DNA from: Lutispora sp041687175
GTDB taxonomy: Bacteria > Bacillota > Clostridia > Lutisporales > Lutisporaceae
Assembly: GCF_041687175.1 (NCBI RefSeq)
Contig: NZ_JAWLCK010000037.1
Location: forward strand, 1 to 24,241
DNA: 24,241 nt
Direction of reading: 5' to 3'
The position numbers and the translations under genes were made by a program. The notes under the pieces were generated by a model, which was not told where the DNA came from, ran no database searches, and saw nothing but the letters and a program-made list of their open reading frames with translations. Shown piece by piece: positions 7,876 to 15,414 of the stretch (the first letter of the stretch is position 1; every line of letters begins with the position of its first letter).

Positions 7876-8850
7876 ATGAAAATAGTCGTACTGGATGGAT
7901 ATACAATAAATCCGGGAGATTTGTCCTGGAAACAGTTTGAAAGGTATGGAGAGTTAGTTGTCTATGACAGGACTGCCTTTGACAGAAATCATGATGATCT
8001 TATACTTAGTAGAGTAATAGATGCGGATATAGTTTTTACCAATAAAACTCCATTGCCAGGCAATGTTTTGGAAAAAGCTGAGAAGCTAAAATTTATCTGT
8101 GTTCTTGCAACTGGTTATGATGTGGTAGATGTGAAAACTGCAACTAAAAAAGGTATAGTTGTAACCAATATACCCAGCTATGGAACAGCCACTGTAGCCC
8201 AAATGGCAATTGCCTTACTGCTGGAAATATGTCATCATGTAGGAATCCATAATGAATCAGTACATAAAGGTAATTGGGCAAACTGCCCTGACTGGTGCTA
8301 CTGGCATCATCCCATAATAGAGCTGGCAGGAAAGACCATGGGTATTATTGGTTATGGAAGAATAGGCCAGGCTACCGGAAGAATAGCACAGGCCATGGGC
8401 ATGAATATACTGGCATACAACCCCAGCAAAGACAAATCTTTAGAAAGTGAAACTATGAGATATGCAGAACTAGACGAATTACTGGCTTCGTCTGATGTTA
8501 TAACATTGCACTGTCCTTCCAATGAACAAACAAAGGGAATAATAAACAAGAGTAACATAGCTAAGATGAAGGATGGTGTTATAATAATAAACAATTCCAG
8601 GGGTGCCTTAATTGTTGAAGAAGACCTGGCAGAAGCATTAAACAGCGGAAAAGTGGCAGCAGCAGCCCTTGATGTGGTGTCTTCAGAGCCCATTAAAGAA
8701 AGCAATCCTTTGCTTAAGGCAAAGAATTGCATCATAACGCCTCATATTTCATGGGCTTCAAATGAAGCAAGACAGAGAATCATGGATATGGCAGAGGATA
8801 ATCTAAAGCACTACCTGTCAGGTAATCCTATTAATGTGGTAAATAAGTAG
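7876..8850 (+). CDS. D-2-hydroxyacid dehydrogenase, glycerate dehydrogenase/hydroxypyruvate reductase-like
   Basis: 324 residues, the usual length of the family. ATG 7876 follows AAAGGGG at 8 nt spacing. Features seen: the NAD-binding glycine motif GIIGYGRIGQ (about residues 156-165), the substrate-binding Arg in NNSRGALI, the Glu of SSEPI and the catalytic His of TPHISW, in the order expected for the Arg-Glu-His triad of D-2-hydroxyacid dehydrogenases. The stretch NWANCPDWCYWHHPIIELAG resembles glycerate dehydrogenases, which interconvert hydroxypyruvate and D-glycerate using NAD(P)H. The adjacent convergent glycerate kinase fits a glycerate pathway, although convergent orientation means the two are not in one operon. 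Its last 20 bp overlap the kinase 3' end. Other 2-ketoacid substrates cannot be excluded. Confidence 0.9.
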   Translation: MKIVVLDGYTINPGDLSWKQFERYGELVVYDRTAFDRNHDDLILSRVIDADIVFTNKTPLPGNVLEKAEKLKFICVLATGYDVVDVKTATKKGIVVTNIPSYGTATVAQMAIALLLEICHHVGIHNESVHKGNWANCPDWCYWHHPIIELAGKTMGIIGYGRIGQATGRIAQAMGMNILAYNPSKDKSLESETMRYAELDELLASSDVITLHCPSNEQTKGIINKSNIAKMKDGVIIINNSRGALIVEEDLAEALNSGKVAAAALDVVSSEPIKESNPLLKAKNCIITPHISWASNEARQRIMDMAEDNLKHYLSGNPINVVNK

Positions 8851-10006
8851 TGCCGCGTGTATTAGGGTAGGCCTTTGAGGCCTTTAAAAAAAGCCGTATA
8901 ACATTCTCTGCTGTGGAGGTCAAAAGCTCAGAAGTCTGCTCTATGGACTGCCAGAGGGGCATAGGTCTGTTCACTATAGAAAAGACACTGTTTAACCCTT
9001 CGGTGTAGAGCTCCTCCACTCCATCACCTATGGAGCCACAGATACCCACCACAGGAATCCCCTGCTTTTTGGCAGCCTTTATTATTCCGAAGATGGTTTT
9101 GCCGTACTTGGTTTGTTCATCCATCTTACCTTCCCCGGTAATAATCAAATCTGCGTCCTTTATTTGTTCTTCAAAGCCTATGGTTTCCATCAAAAGATCT
9201 ATGCCCTTTTCCAGCTTGGCATTGAGGAAAGCCACCAGCCCTGCTCCCAATCCTCCTGCAGCCCCTGCACCGGGAATAGAAGCCACACTTTTTCCCAAAT
9301 CCCTCTCAATTATCTCTGACAAACGGCGCAATCCCATATCAAGCCTTTCTATCATGTCATCATCTGCACCTTTTTGCCTTCCATATACATAGGCAGCGCC
9401 CTTAATGCCATATAAAGGATTTTCTACATCACAGAATATCCTGAAGTTACATTCTTTCACCCTTGGATCCAACTGGCTCAAATCTATAGAATCAAGCTTA
9501 AGCAATCCGCTTCCTGTCAATTCTATTGTATTTTTCTCTCGGTCATAAAATTTGGCTCCTAATGCAGCTGCCATTCCAATACCTCCATCATTGGTGGCGC
9601 TGCCGCCGATGCCGATGATAAAGTTTCGACAGCCTCTATCCAAAGCATCCTTTATAAGTTCTCCTGTCCCATATGTAGTAGTATTCATGGGGTTTCTCTC
9701 TTTCAGAGACAACAATGCCAACCCGGAGGCAGAAGCCATTTCAATCACAGCTGTCTTCCCGTCTTCCAATATACCGTATTGAGCCTTTATTCTTCTGAAT
9801 AAGGGATCTTTCACCCACACCTGAATTTTTGAACCCCCCAGGGAGTTCATCAAAGCATCTACAGTACCTTCTCCTCCGTCTGCCATTGGTATACTTACAA
9901 TATCTATGTTTTCATCTGCTTTTCTAATACCCTTTTTTATGGCAGCACAAACTTGGGAAGATGTTAAGCTTCCCTTGAAGGAATCAGGAGCAATAATGAT
10001 TTTCAT
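8831..10006 (-). CDS. glxK: Glycerate kinase (glycerate 2-kinase, GarK/GlxK type)
   Basis: 391 residues, typical of this kinase family (about 380). The start APDSFKGSLTSSQV, PMADGGEGTVDALM, GIGGSATNDGGIGMAAALGA, DVENPLYG and the Gly-rich PGAGAAGGLGAGLVAFL are signature blocks. The enzyme phosphorylates D-glycerate with ATP, normally to 2-phosphoglycerate in this class (family knowledge), feeding glycerate into lower glycolysis. It is third in a minus-strand operon behind the sirtuin and nitroreductase genes (18-bp gap), with GGGAG about 9 nt before the ATG. The C-terminal tail KASKAYPNTRGTTYLPH looks unstructured, and its codons overlap the 3' end of the convergent dehydrogenase by 20 bp. Confidence 0.95.
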   Translation of the reverse strand: MKIIIAPDSFKGSLTSSQVCAAIKKGIRKADENIDIVSIPMADGGEGTVDALMNSLGGSKIQVWVKDPLFRRIKAQYGILEDGKTAVIEMASASGLALLSLKERNPMNTTTYGTGELIKDALDRGCRNFIIGIGGSATNDGGIGMAAALGAKFYDREKNTIELTGSGLLKLDSIDLSQLDPRVKECNFRIFCDVENPLYGIKGAAYVYGRQKGADDDMIERLDMGLRRLSEIIERDLGKSVASIPGAGAAGGLGAGLVAFLNAKLEKGIDLLMETIGFEEQIKDADLIITGEGKMDEQTKYGKTIFGIIKAAKKQGIPVVGICGSIGDGVEELYTEGLNSVFSIVNRPMPLWQSIEQTSELLTSTAENVIRLFLKASKAYPNTRGTTYLPH

Positions 10007-10024
10007 AAACTGTTCTCCCTTGCT

Positions 10025-10528
10025 CTACCATTTATTATAATGAACTCTCTCTGGATTGAATCTTTCCCTTACCTCTCTCTTTTCTCCTGGGTATCCTACT
10101 GCAACAATAGCAACAGGTATTATGTGCTCAGGCAAGCTTAATGTTTTTGAAACTTTCTCTACCAGCTCCTGTCTGGCATGTACTCCACACCAACATGTGC
10201 CCAATCCCATGGATTCTGCCTGAAGCAATATATTCTGTATACACGCACCCATATCCTGAAGCCAGAATGCCCCATCATATTTCAGATTACTCATATCACA
10301 GCAGGCAGCAATTGCAAGCGGCGCCTCTTTCAGCATCTGTGTATGAGGATGATATGTGGTAATCTCGTTTAAAATTGCACGGTCTTTTATAACAACAAAG
10401 TGCCAGGGCTTCTCATTTCCTGCAGAAGGTGCATACATGGCAGCTCTTAAAAGTTCATGAATCTGCTCATCTGTGACAGGTTTATCTTCATATTTTCTTA
10501 TACTTCTTCTTGTATATATTTCTTTCAT
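10025..10528 (-). CDS. Nitroreductase-family FMN oxidoreductase
   Basis: 167 residues, the size of the compact NfnB/NfsA-like clade common in anaerobes. FMN-binding motifs seen: RRSIRKYEDKPV near the N-terminus, the PSAGNEKPWHFVVI segment, MGLGTCWCGV and a C-terminal AIVAVGYPGEKRE. These flavoproteins use NAD(P)H or another reductant to reduce nitroaromatics, quinones or related acceptors; the physiological substrate is not predictable. ATG 10528 has a strong GAGGAGGT upstream. It is the middle gene of the operon sirtuin-nitroreductase-glycerate kinase (27-bp and 18-bp gaps). Confidence 0.93.
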   Translation of the reverse strand: MKEIYTRRSIRKYEDKPVTDEQIHELLRAAMYAPSAGNEKPWHFVVIKDRAILNEITTYHPHTQMLKEAPLAIAACCDMSNLKYDGAFWLQDMGACIQNILLQAESMGLGTCWCGVHARQELVEKVSKTLSLPEHIIPVAIVAVGYPGEKREVRERFNPERVHYNKW

Positions 10529-10555
10529 TATTTTACTACCTCCTCGTTTTTTGAA

Positions 10556-11161
10556 TTATCTTCCCAGTATTTTATGCAAATACTTGGGGACTTCATTTTC
10601 TGCTTCTTTATTTATGGTGGTTACCTTTATCCCCGCTCTTTGGGCAGCTCCCACCATCATTGTCGCCGTTGAAGTATAAAAAGATGTGCCTACTACCAGC
10701 AATTCATCGGCAGAGCCTATAACATCAATAGCTTCAAAATACCTGGGTATGTTCTCGCCATAGAGAACTATATTAGGTTTCAAGAGGCTGTTACATTCAT
10801 CACAGTATAAAGATTTATTAACATAGGAAAAATCAAAATGCTTATTGCACCTAGTGCAAAAAACAAAATCAAAATTGCCATGTACTTCAATAACATTTTT
10901 GCTTCCTGCCCTTTTATGAAGTCCGTCAATATTCATGGTGACCACAGGCAAGTCATATTCTGCTATTGCTTTATGAGCTGTATTAGGTGAAGCCTTATCA
11001 ATATTTTTCTTCATTTCCAGCAGAACATCATAGAAATCCCTGGTATTGCTCATAAAATAATCTATGCTCAGCTTATCCCTTATACCTTCCATATCCTGAA
11101 ATGTAGGTATGCCGCTGGCTTTGGATATGCCTGCACCGGTAAATGCAACAATTCTTTTCAC
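10556..11161 (-). CDS. Short Sir2-family NAD-dependent deacylase
   Basis: 201 residues from a GTG start (AAGGAGG 7 nt upstream), shorter than most bacterial sirtuins (about 230-250). Seen: the NAD-binding GAGISKASGIPTF (9-21), NIDGLHKRAGS (77-87), catalytic His94 in EVHGN, a Zn-binding C102-x2-C105 / C120-x2-C123 set, and VVGTS plus a late VTTIN segment of the Rossmann fold. Sirtuins remove acyl groups from lysines or transfer ADP-ribose, consuming NAD. Two normally conserved positions differ: the Arg of GIPxFR is Gln22, and the Gln of TQNID is Met76. Both lie around the nicotinamide/NAD pocket, so activity may be altered. First gene of a three-gene operon, divergent from aspartate kinase. 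Confidence 0.88.
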   Translation of the reverse strand: MKRIVAFTGAGISKASGIPTFQDMEGIRDKLSIDYFMSNTRDFYDVLLEMKKNIDKASPNTAHKAIAEYDLPVVTMNIDGLHKRAGSKNVIEVHGNFDFVFCTRCNKHFDFSYVNKSLYCDECNSLLKPNIVLYGENIPRYFEAIDVIGSADELLVVGTSFYTSTATMMVGAAQRAGIKVTTINKEAENEVPKYLHKILGR

Positions 11162-11288
11162 AGGCTCCCTCCTTCCTCTTAGTTAACCTTCCATATTATT
11201 ACTATATCATATATCGTCTCTTTTAAACATACCCTGACCAGCAAATCAAATCCTCTATCGTTAGAAATTACAAAATATATTATTGTAT

Positions 11289-11303
11289 ATGTATGACATA
11301 CAT
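11289..11303. promoter_or_regulatory. Palindrome upstream of the aspartate kinase promoter
   Basis: ATGTATG-A-CATACAT, a perfect 7-bp dyad around one central base, ends 14 bp before the -35 hexamer. Its size and position fit a dimeric-regulator operator between the divergent sirtuin and aspartate kinase genes. No family was recognised, and chance is possible in AT-rich DNA. Confidence 0.3.
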
Positions 11304-11317
11304 GTGTAAATTGTAGC

Positions 11318-11346
11318 TTGACACACCGCCATAAAGATAATAAAAT
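11318..11346 (+). promoter_or_regulatory. Sigma-A promoter of aspartate kinase
   Basis: Perfect -35 TTGACA (11318-11323), 17-bp spacer, -10 TAAAAT (11341-11346), giving an untranslated leader of about 50 nt. The leader is too short for a lysine riboswitch, and none is visible. Confidence 0.7.
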
Positions 11347-11404
11347 ATTGAGTATTGTTATATAGGATTTTTCATTACATTCTATAATATTAGGGGGAAT
11401 AAAA

Positions 11405-12721
11405 ATGAATGACATAATAGTTGCAAAATTTGGAGGCAGCTCCCTGGCAGATAGTCAACAGTTTGCCAAGGTTAAAAAGATTATAGAATCTGATAACAGG
11501 AGAAGATATATCATACCTTCTGCACCAGGCAAAAGAGATAAGAAGGATCATAAGATAACGGATCTCTTATATATGTGTCAGCAGCTTGCAGCACACAATC
11601 TAAGTTTTGATGATATCTATAATATTGTAAAAAAGAGATTTTTAGATATATGTTCTGATCTAAACCTTAGCTTTGGAATGGAAGATATATTAGATGAAAT
11701 CAAGGAAAAGATTGCTCATGGTGCTTCCAGGGATTATGCTGCAAGTCGAGGTGAATACTTAAATGGTCTTATACTATCCAACTACCTGGGCTACGAATTC
11801 ATAGATGCTGAAGAATTGATTCTGTTTGATAAAACTGGCAAGTTTGATGCAAAAGCTACTGATGATAAAGTAAATGCCAGACTGGCAGATGTATCTCATG
11901 CAGTGATTCCCGGCTTTTACGGTGTCATGCCCAACGGAGAGATAAAAACCTTCTCAAGGGGCGGTTCTGATATAACCGGCGCAATAATTGCCAAAGGAGT
12001 AATGGCTCAACTTTATGAAAACTGGACAGATGTATCCGGATTTCTCATGGCAGACCCTAGAATCGTAAAGGACTCAAAACCTATGGAAAAGGTTACATAC
12101 AAAGAACTTCGTGAACTATCATATATGGGGGCTTCTGTGCTGCATGAAGAAGCCATTTTCCCAACAAGAGAGGCTGGAATCCCCATTAATATAAAAAATA
12201 CCAATGCCCCTGAGGATGCAGGAACCATGATTCTCAGTGATATTTCCCCTGTAAGCCACACTGGGACTATTACTGGAATCGCAGGCAAAAAGGATTTTAC
12301 TGTCATATCCATAGAAAAAACCTTTATGGGTTCAGATAGAAGCTTTTTCCGGAAACTGATGACCATAATGGAAACCAATGATATCTCAGTAGAACATATG
12401 CCTTCTAGCATAGATTCCATATCATTGATAATATCTGATTCAGAATTGAATTCCAAACTGCAGAAAGTTGTGGAAGAAATTCGCATATACTGCAATCCTG
12501 ATTCTATAATATGCTATCCAAATATGGCTCTGGTAGCTGTGGTAGGAAGAGGCATGATAAATACTAAGGGAATATCCGCCAAGGTTTTTACTGCTTTAGC
12601 AAAAGAAGGCATAAACATCAGGATGATCACCCAAGGCTCCAGTGAGTTAAATATAATAATAGGGATTGAAAATGGAGATTTTGAAAGAGCCATAAAAGCC
12701 ATATATGAGGCTTTCCAATAA
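11405..12721 (+). CDS. lysC: Aspartate kinase (monofunctional, ACT-domain regulated)
   Basis: 438 residues, normal for monofunctional aspartokinases. ATG 11405 follows AGGGGGAAT. Seen: N-terminal IIVAKFGGSSLADSQQ (the KFGGSS nucleotide/substrate motif), IIPSAPGKRDKKDHKITDLL, SRGEYLNGLILSNYLG, the FSRGGSDITGAIIAKG active-site block and TDVSGFLMADPRIV. The C-terminal 140 residues carry two ACT modules (ISIEKTFMGSDRSFFRKLM; VAVVGRGMINTKGISAKVFT then ITQGSSELNIIIGIE) that normally bind lysine and/or threonine for feedback inhibition. The enzyme phosphorylates aspartate, the first committed step toward lysine/diaminopimelate, threonine and methionine. It is transcribed alone from a near-consensus promoter and converges on the OB-fold gene with only 8 bp between stop codons. 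Confidence 0.95.
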   Translation: MNDIIVAKFGGSSLADSQQFAKVKKIIESDNRRRYIIPSAPGKRDKKDHKITDLLYMCQQLAAHNLSFDDIYNIVKKRFLDICSDLNLSFGMEDILDEIKEKIAHGASRDYAASRGEYLNGLILSNYLGYEFIDAEELILFDKTGKFDAKATDDKVNARLADVSHAVIPGFYGVMPNGEIKTFSRGGSDITGAIIAKGVMAQLYENWTDVSGFLMADPRIVKDSKPMEKVTYKELRELSYMGASVLHEEAIFPTREAGIPINIKNTNAPEDAGTMILSDISPVSHTGTITGIAGKKDFTVISIEKTFMGSDRSFFRKLMTIMETNDISVEHMPSSIDSISLIISDSELNSKLQKVVEEIRIYCNPDSIICYPNMALVAVVGRGMINTKGISAKVFTALAKEGINIRMITQGSSELNIIIGIENGDFERAIKAIYEAFQ

Positions 12722-12729
12722 AGCTAAGA

Positions 12730-13482
12730 TTAGGCTACAGAGTCGGAGCAGTATTGCTGCTCCGGCTTGCTGTTATTCTCGCCTGTAACCACTACGCTGG
12801 AAACTGCTACTTCATAGACCGTCCTTTGCAGCATTTCCCCTGATTCAAGAGGCTTTTCATACTGTCGGCTCTCTATCCTTCCTGTCACGACTATCCTGTC
12901 TCCCATAGATGAATCTGCCGTGTATATGGCATTTCTGCCCCATATCACTGTAGGTATGTAATCTGTCTTGTAATATCTTCGATTTACAGCCAACATGATG
13001 TCGGTTATTTCTTTGCCTGAAAGGGAGGTAGTCCTGTGGACAGGCTTTTTGCAAACATAACCGTCCAGCAATATGGTATTTTCATACCTGAAGTATTCAT
13101 CCTGATTAAGGATTTCAACCTCATTGGCTAGAACTGTAAGCTTCAACTGCATTCTTCCCTCTTGGGTAATATATTTATAGGATCTGAACTGCCCTACCAA
13201 AGATACGATCTTTCCTACGGAAAGGCTGCTCAGGTCAAAGGTTCTCTCTGAAATAGTCACAGGTATAATGTCCTCAACTCCGCTTTTTCTTGGAACTGCC
13301 ACCATGACTTTATAGAAGTTCTCACCTACAACACTATGGCTGAATTGGGGTAGTGTCCTGATGATGCCACAGATGAGAACAATGTTCTTCTGGATATCAT
13401 CATGTTCAAGCTTATTAGCAATAGCGTTAATATAGTTATAAATCATTTCCTTTAGTGCTTTAAAATCGATTATTCTATTCAT
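12730..13482 (-). CDS. Tandem OB-fold, single-stranded-DNA-binding-like protein
   Basis: 250 residues from ATG 13482 (AAAGGATG about 8 nt upstream). Two SSB-like OB folds are visible in tandem. The first, about residues 32-125, has NIVLICGIIRTLP, IVSLVGQFRSYKY and LKLTVLANEVEIL. The second, about 135-232, has TILLDGYVCKKPVHRTT, ITDIMLAVNRRYYKTDYIP, VIWGRNAIYTA and DRIVVTGRIESRQYEK, which reads like canonical SSB strands including the I-x-V-x-W-G segment. The tail (ENNSKPEQQYCSDSVA) lacks the acidic DDxPF tip of housekeeping SSB, so this is probably an accessory ssDNA-binding protein of the type seen in clostridia and not the replicative SSB. A helical N-terminal extension (1-30) precedes the first fold. 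Function is inferred from fold only. A TATAAT at 13534-13529 could be its -10, but no convincing -35 was found. Confidence 0.75.
   Translation of the reverse strand: MNRIIDFKALKEMIYNYINAIANKLEHDDIQKNIVLICGIIRTLPQFSHSVVGENFYKVMVAVPRKSGVEDIIPVTISERTFDLSSLSVGKIVSLVGQFRSYKYITQEGRMQLKLTVLANEVEILNQDEYFRYENTILLDGYVCKKPVHRTTSLSGKEITDIMLAVNRRYYKTDYIPTVIWGRNAIYTADSSMGDRIVVTGRIESRQYEKPLESGEMLQRTVYEVAVSSVVVTGENNSKPEQQYCSDSVA
12744..12764 (+). terminator. Hairpin at the convergent lysC / OB-fold 3' ends, possible lysC terminator
   Basis: CGGAGCAG (12744-12751) pairs perfectly with CTGCTCCG (12757-12764) around TATTG. It lies 22 bp past the lysC stop and inside the last codons of the convergent gene. The downstream plus-strand run (GCTTGCTGTTATT) is only weakly T-rich, so termination is plausible but not strong. 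Confidence 0.35.
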
Positions 13483-13590
13483 TTACATACATCCTTTCAT
13501 TATCAATTTTTTCTGTGTTACGTGTATAATTATAGCTCCTTATAAAAAGAATCTATCCCATTTTTCATGCAATAATAGATTTTGTTTGCG

Positions 13591-13626
13591 TTGGCTAGGG
13601 TACTCCTTTTGAGTCCTTATAGCCAA
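13591..13626. repeat. Small hairpin flanking the inverted-repeat element
   Basis: TTGGCTA (13591-13597) and TAGCCAA (13620-13626) enclose a second imperfect stem (GG.ACTC / GAGTCC). It abuts the left end of the 222-bp inverted-repeat element and shares two bases with it. It may be part of the same mobile or structured element. Confidence 0.5.
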
Positions 13627-13846
13627 TCTAAGTAATATATAATATCGCAAAAGTTATTAACTTTGGTAACTCTAATGCTCATCTAAAAGAGAATTCTAAC
13701 GGCGCAAAACGGGCATCCATGCCCTATGCTTCGCCGGTTGCGCCTAGCGCCACCTCCATGTGGCGCTTACGAATTCTCTACTTTAGATTTCGCAAAGAGT
13801 CACTTGCAAAGTTAACAAAAATGCTCTCTTATATATTACTTAGATT
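13625..13846. repeat. 222-bp MITE-like inverted-repeat element
   Basis: The outer 18 bp are perfectly inverted: AATCTAAGTAATATATAA (13625-13642) against its reverse complement at 13829-13846. Inside, the arms keep pairing imperfectly: TTAACTTTG (13657-13665) with 13807-13815, ATCTAAA (13681-13687) with 13782-13788, and AGAGAATTC (13688-13696) with 13771-13779. The GC-richer centre (13701-13767) folds into GGCGCAA/TTGCGCC enclosing GGGCAT/ATGCCC, then AGCGCCAC/GTGGCGCT. There is no ORF. Arms of about 75 bp around a short centre fit a miniature inverted-repeat transposable element or a large structured RNA. No clear target-site duplication was found. Confidence 0.7.
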
Positions 13847-13939
13847 TCACTATTATAGAAGAAAGCTACAGTGACTAGAGAATAAGTATACGTGCATCAT
13901 ATAGTGTGGATATTAGATATGTGCTTCAGATATAAAAGT

Positions 13940-13970
13940 TGCCATCCTGAGCGCCAAGCGTAGGATCTTA
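13940..13970. repeat. REP-like extragenic fragment
   Basis: The core ATCCTGAGCGCCAAGCGTAG belongs to a CATCCTGAGCG...AAGGATCT type of extragenic repeat familiar from many bacterial genomes (recognition from memory). Its ends ATCCT/AGGAT can form a small stem. It is single copy in this window. Confidence 0.45.
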
Positions 13971-14008
13971 TACCCTAAAGGAATACCCAAAATACCAGAG
14001 ACTAGAGA

Positions 14009-14033
14009 CTGGGGACTAGTGACCAGTCCCCAG
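14009..14033. repeat. Perfect hairpin upstream of the WYL genes
   Basis: CTGGGGACT (14009-14017) and AGTCCCCAG (14025-14033), a 9-bp perfect stem with loop AGTGACC, embedded in short direct repeats of GACTAG and flanked by three copies of GAATACC or AATACC (13981, 13991, 14036). There is no T-tract, so it is not a terminator. It lies 83 bp before the first WYL start and could be repeat debris or a regulatory structure. Together with the MITE-like element and REP fragment it fills the 633-bp gene-free region 13483-14115. Confidence 0.5.
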
Positions 14034-14115
14034 AGGAATACCCTATAGCTTAAAAATAAAGGTTTTTTCGCGGTGGCATAGAAGTATTAATTTACAGCAA
14101 TAGGAGGTGACTCAT

Positions 14116-15414
14116 ATGAGTAAATACAGCAACAAATACGGCAAAAGCTTTAACTGCAGCGTAAAGGATTACAACAAGCTGAGAACCTTTTTGCGCTATG
14201 CCTTTTTATATGGCTGCTACACCAAAGATGATTTTGTAGAAAGGCTCAACTACAGCAGCAGCTTGGTGGACAAGGATTACAGACGATTGCTCAATATCCT
14301 TGGCCCAAGGCATTTCAGGAAAAAGACACCTAAGCAGACCAGATTCAGAATGAAGTATAACTATTACAAGGATACGGAGAATTATCTGGTAAAGTCCTAC
14401 TATGCCAAATCCTCCACCAAACTCCAGCTTTCTTTATATTTCCTAATTCTACAGGTTTTGAAAAGCAGAATGGATGTAAATGAAATCAGCGCCAAAATTC
14501 CCACTTTGTCAGATGACTTTAATATAAAGACTTTGACTCGTCAGCTTGATAAAATGGCAGAGCAAGATCTCATAGAGAAGATACAGTATAAGAAAAAGGG
14601 CAAATTGTATTATGAGCCCAAGAAAGACTTTTTCGCTCAACTGACCGATGAAGAACTGAAAAGCCTCAAATATGCAGTAGAATTTTTTTGCAACATTGAA
14701 TTTCCTTCCGTCCCCGGCTATTATTTGAGCCATACCATAGAGCAATATATGAGATATTACAAAAAGAGCAAAGAAGTGGGAAAAAGTTTATTTCTTTATC
14801 GATTTAAAAACTTCCATACCGTACTGGAAGAAGACATGGCCTGGAAGCTGCTTTGGTGCATAAATAACAATAAAAAAATAGACATAGAGTACTGCTCCAG
14901 GCGCGGCATAATCAATAAGCTTATCTCACCGAAAAAAATGGTGATGGACATATATTATGGTAGATGGTATCTGATAGGCAGCACTGATAATTCAACCATA
15001 GGCATATACAGAGTTGATAAAATCACTGATTTTAATATAGCCGGCTCCCAGGAAAAAAGCCCCTATGACAAGGTTCAAATAGATGACCTTTTCAAGCACA
15101 GCTGGTCCATAAGTCCAAAGAGGGAAAAAGAAGGCACTTCAATAGTAAAAATAAGATTCAGCGTTGATCCTCACCAGGATCTATCCTTTTTACTCAATAA
15201 AGTAAAGAGAGAAGGCAAATGGGGTACAATCACCAATATTGAGGATAAAAGCTTCATCTATACCATTGAAGTGAACGATGCCACCGAAATGAAGCCCTGG
15301 ATAAGGAGCTTCGGCCATTATGCGGAAGTTATTGAAAGCACCAACTGCAATCTCAGACAGGAATTGTGCGATGAATGGAGTGATATGCTTGGAAGCTATG
15401 GAATTATTTCTTGA
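14116..15414 (+). CDS. WYL-domain transcriptional regulator (first of pair)
   Basis: 432 residues from ATG 14116. AGGAGGT at 14102-14108 sits 7 nt upstream; a GTG at 14107 in the same frame lies inside that RBS and is rejected. The N-terminal part is helical with two possible winged-helix segments (about residues 10-70, LRTFLRYAFLYGCYTKDDFV; and about 115-165, SLYFLILQVLKSRMDVNEIS). The WYL domain spans about 245-320 (KKIDIEYCSRRG then YYGRWYLIGSTDN, the WYL tripeptide itself), followed by a WCX-like C-terminal beta domain (SIVKIRFSVDPHQDLSFLL). WYL proteins are DNA-binding, ligand-sensing regulators frequently tied to phage-defence loci such as BREX, CBASS and CRISPR (established knowledge). 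It overlaps the next WYL gene by 44 bp, so translation is probably coupled. Confidence 0.88.
   Translation: MSKYSNKYGKSFNCSVKDYNKLRTFLRYAFLYGCYTKDDFVERLNYSSSLVDKDYRRLLNILGPRHFRKKTPKQTRFRMKYNYYKDTENYLVKSYYAKSSTKLQLSLYFLILQVLKSRMDVNEISAKIPTLSDDFNIKTLTRQLDKMAEQDLIEKIQYKKKGKLYYEPKKDFFAQLTDEELKSLKYAVEFFCNIEFPSVPGYYLSHTIEQYMRYYKKSKEVGKSLFLYRFKNFHTVLEEDMAWKLLWCINNNKKIDIEYCSRRGIINKLISPKKMVMDIYYGRWYLIGSTDNSTIGIYRVDKITDFNIAGSQEKSPYDKVQIDDLFKHSWSISPKREKEGTSIVKIRFSVDPHQDLSFLLNKVKREGKWGTITNIEDKSFIYTIEVNDATEMKPWIRSFGHYAEVIESTNCNLRQELCDEWSDMLGSYGIIS

Noticed and set aside
8869..8883. AGGCCT-TTG-AGGCCT hairpin after the dehydrogenase stop codon
   Set aside because: It lies within the glycerate kinase coding sequence and is followed on the plus strand by an A-tract, not a T-tract, so terminator function is not supported.
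11162..11404. Possible lysine riboswitch before aspartate kinase
   Set aside because: A strong promoter leaves only about 50 nt of leader, and no lysine-riboswitch motifs are visible.
14041..14101. Promoter for the WYL genes
   Set aside because: Only very weak hexamers (TTTTTT and TATTAA) at acceptable spacing; not enough to call.
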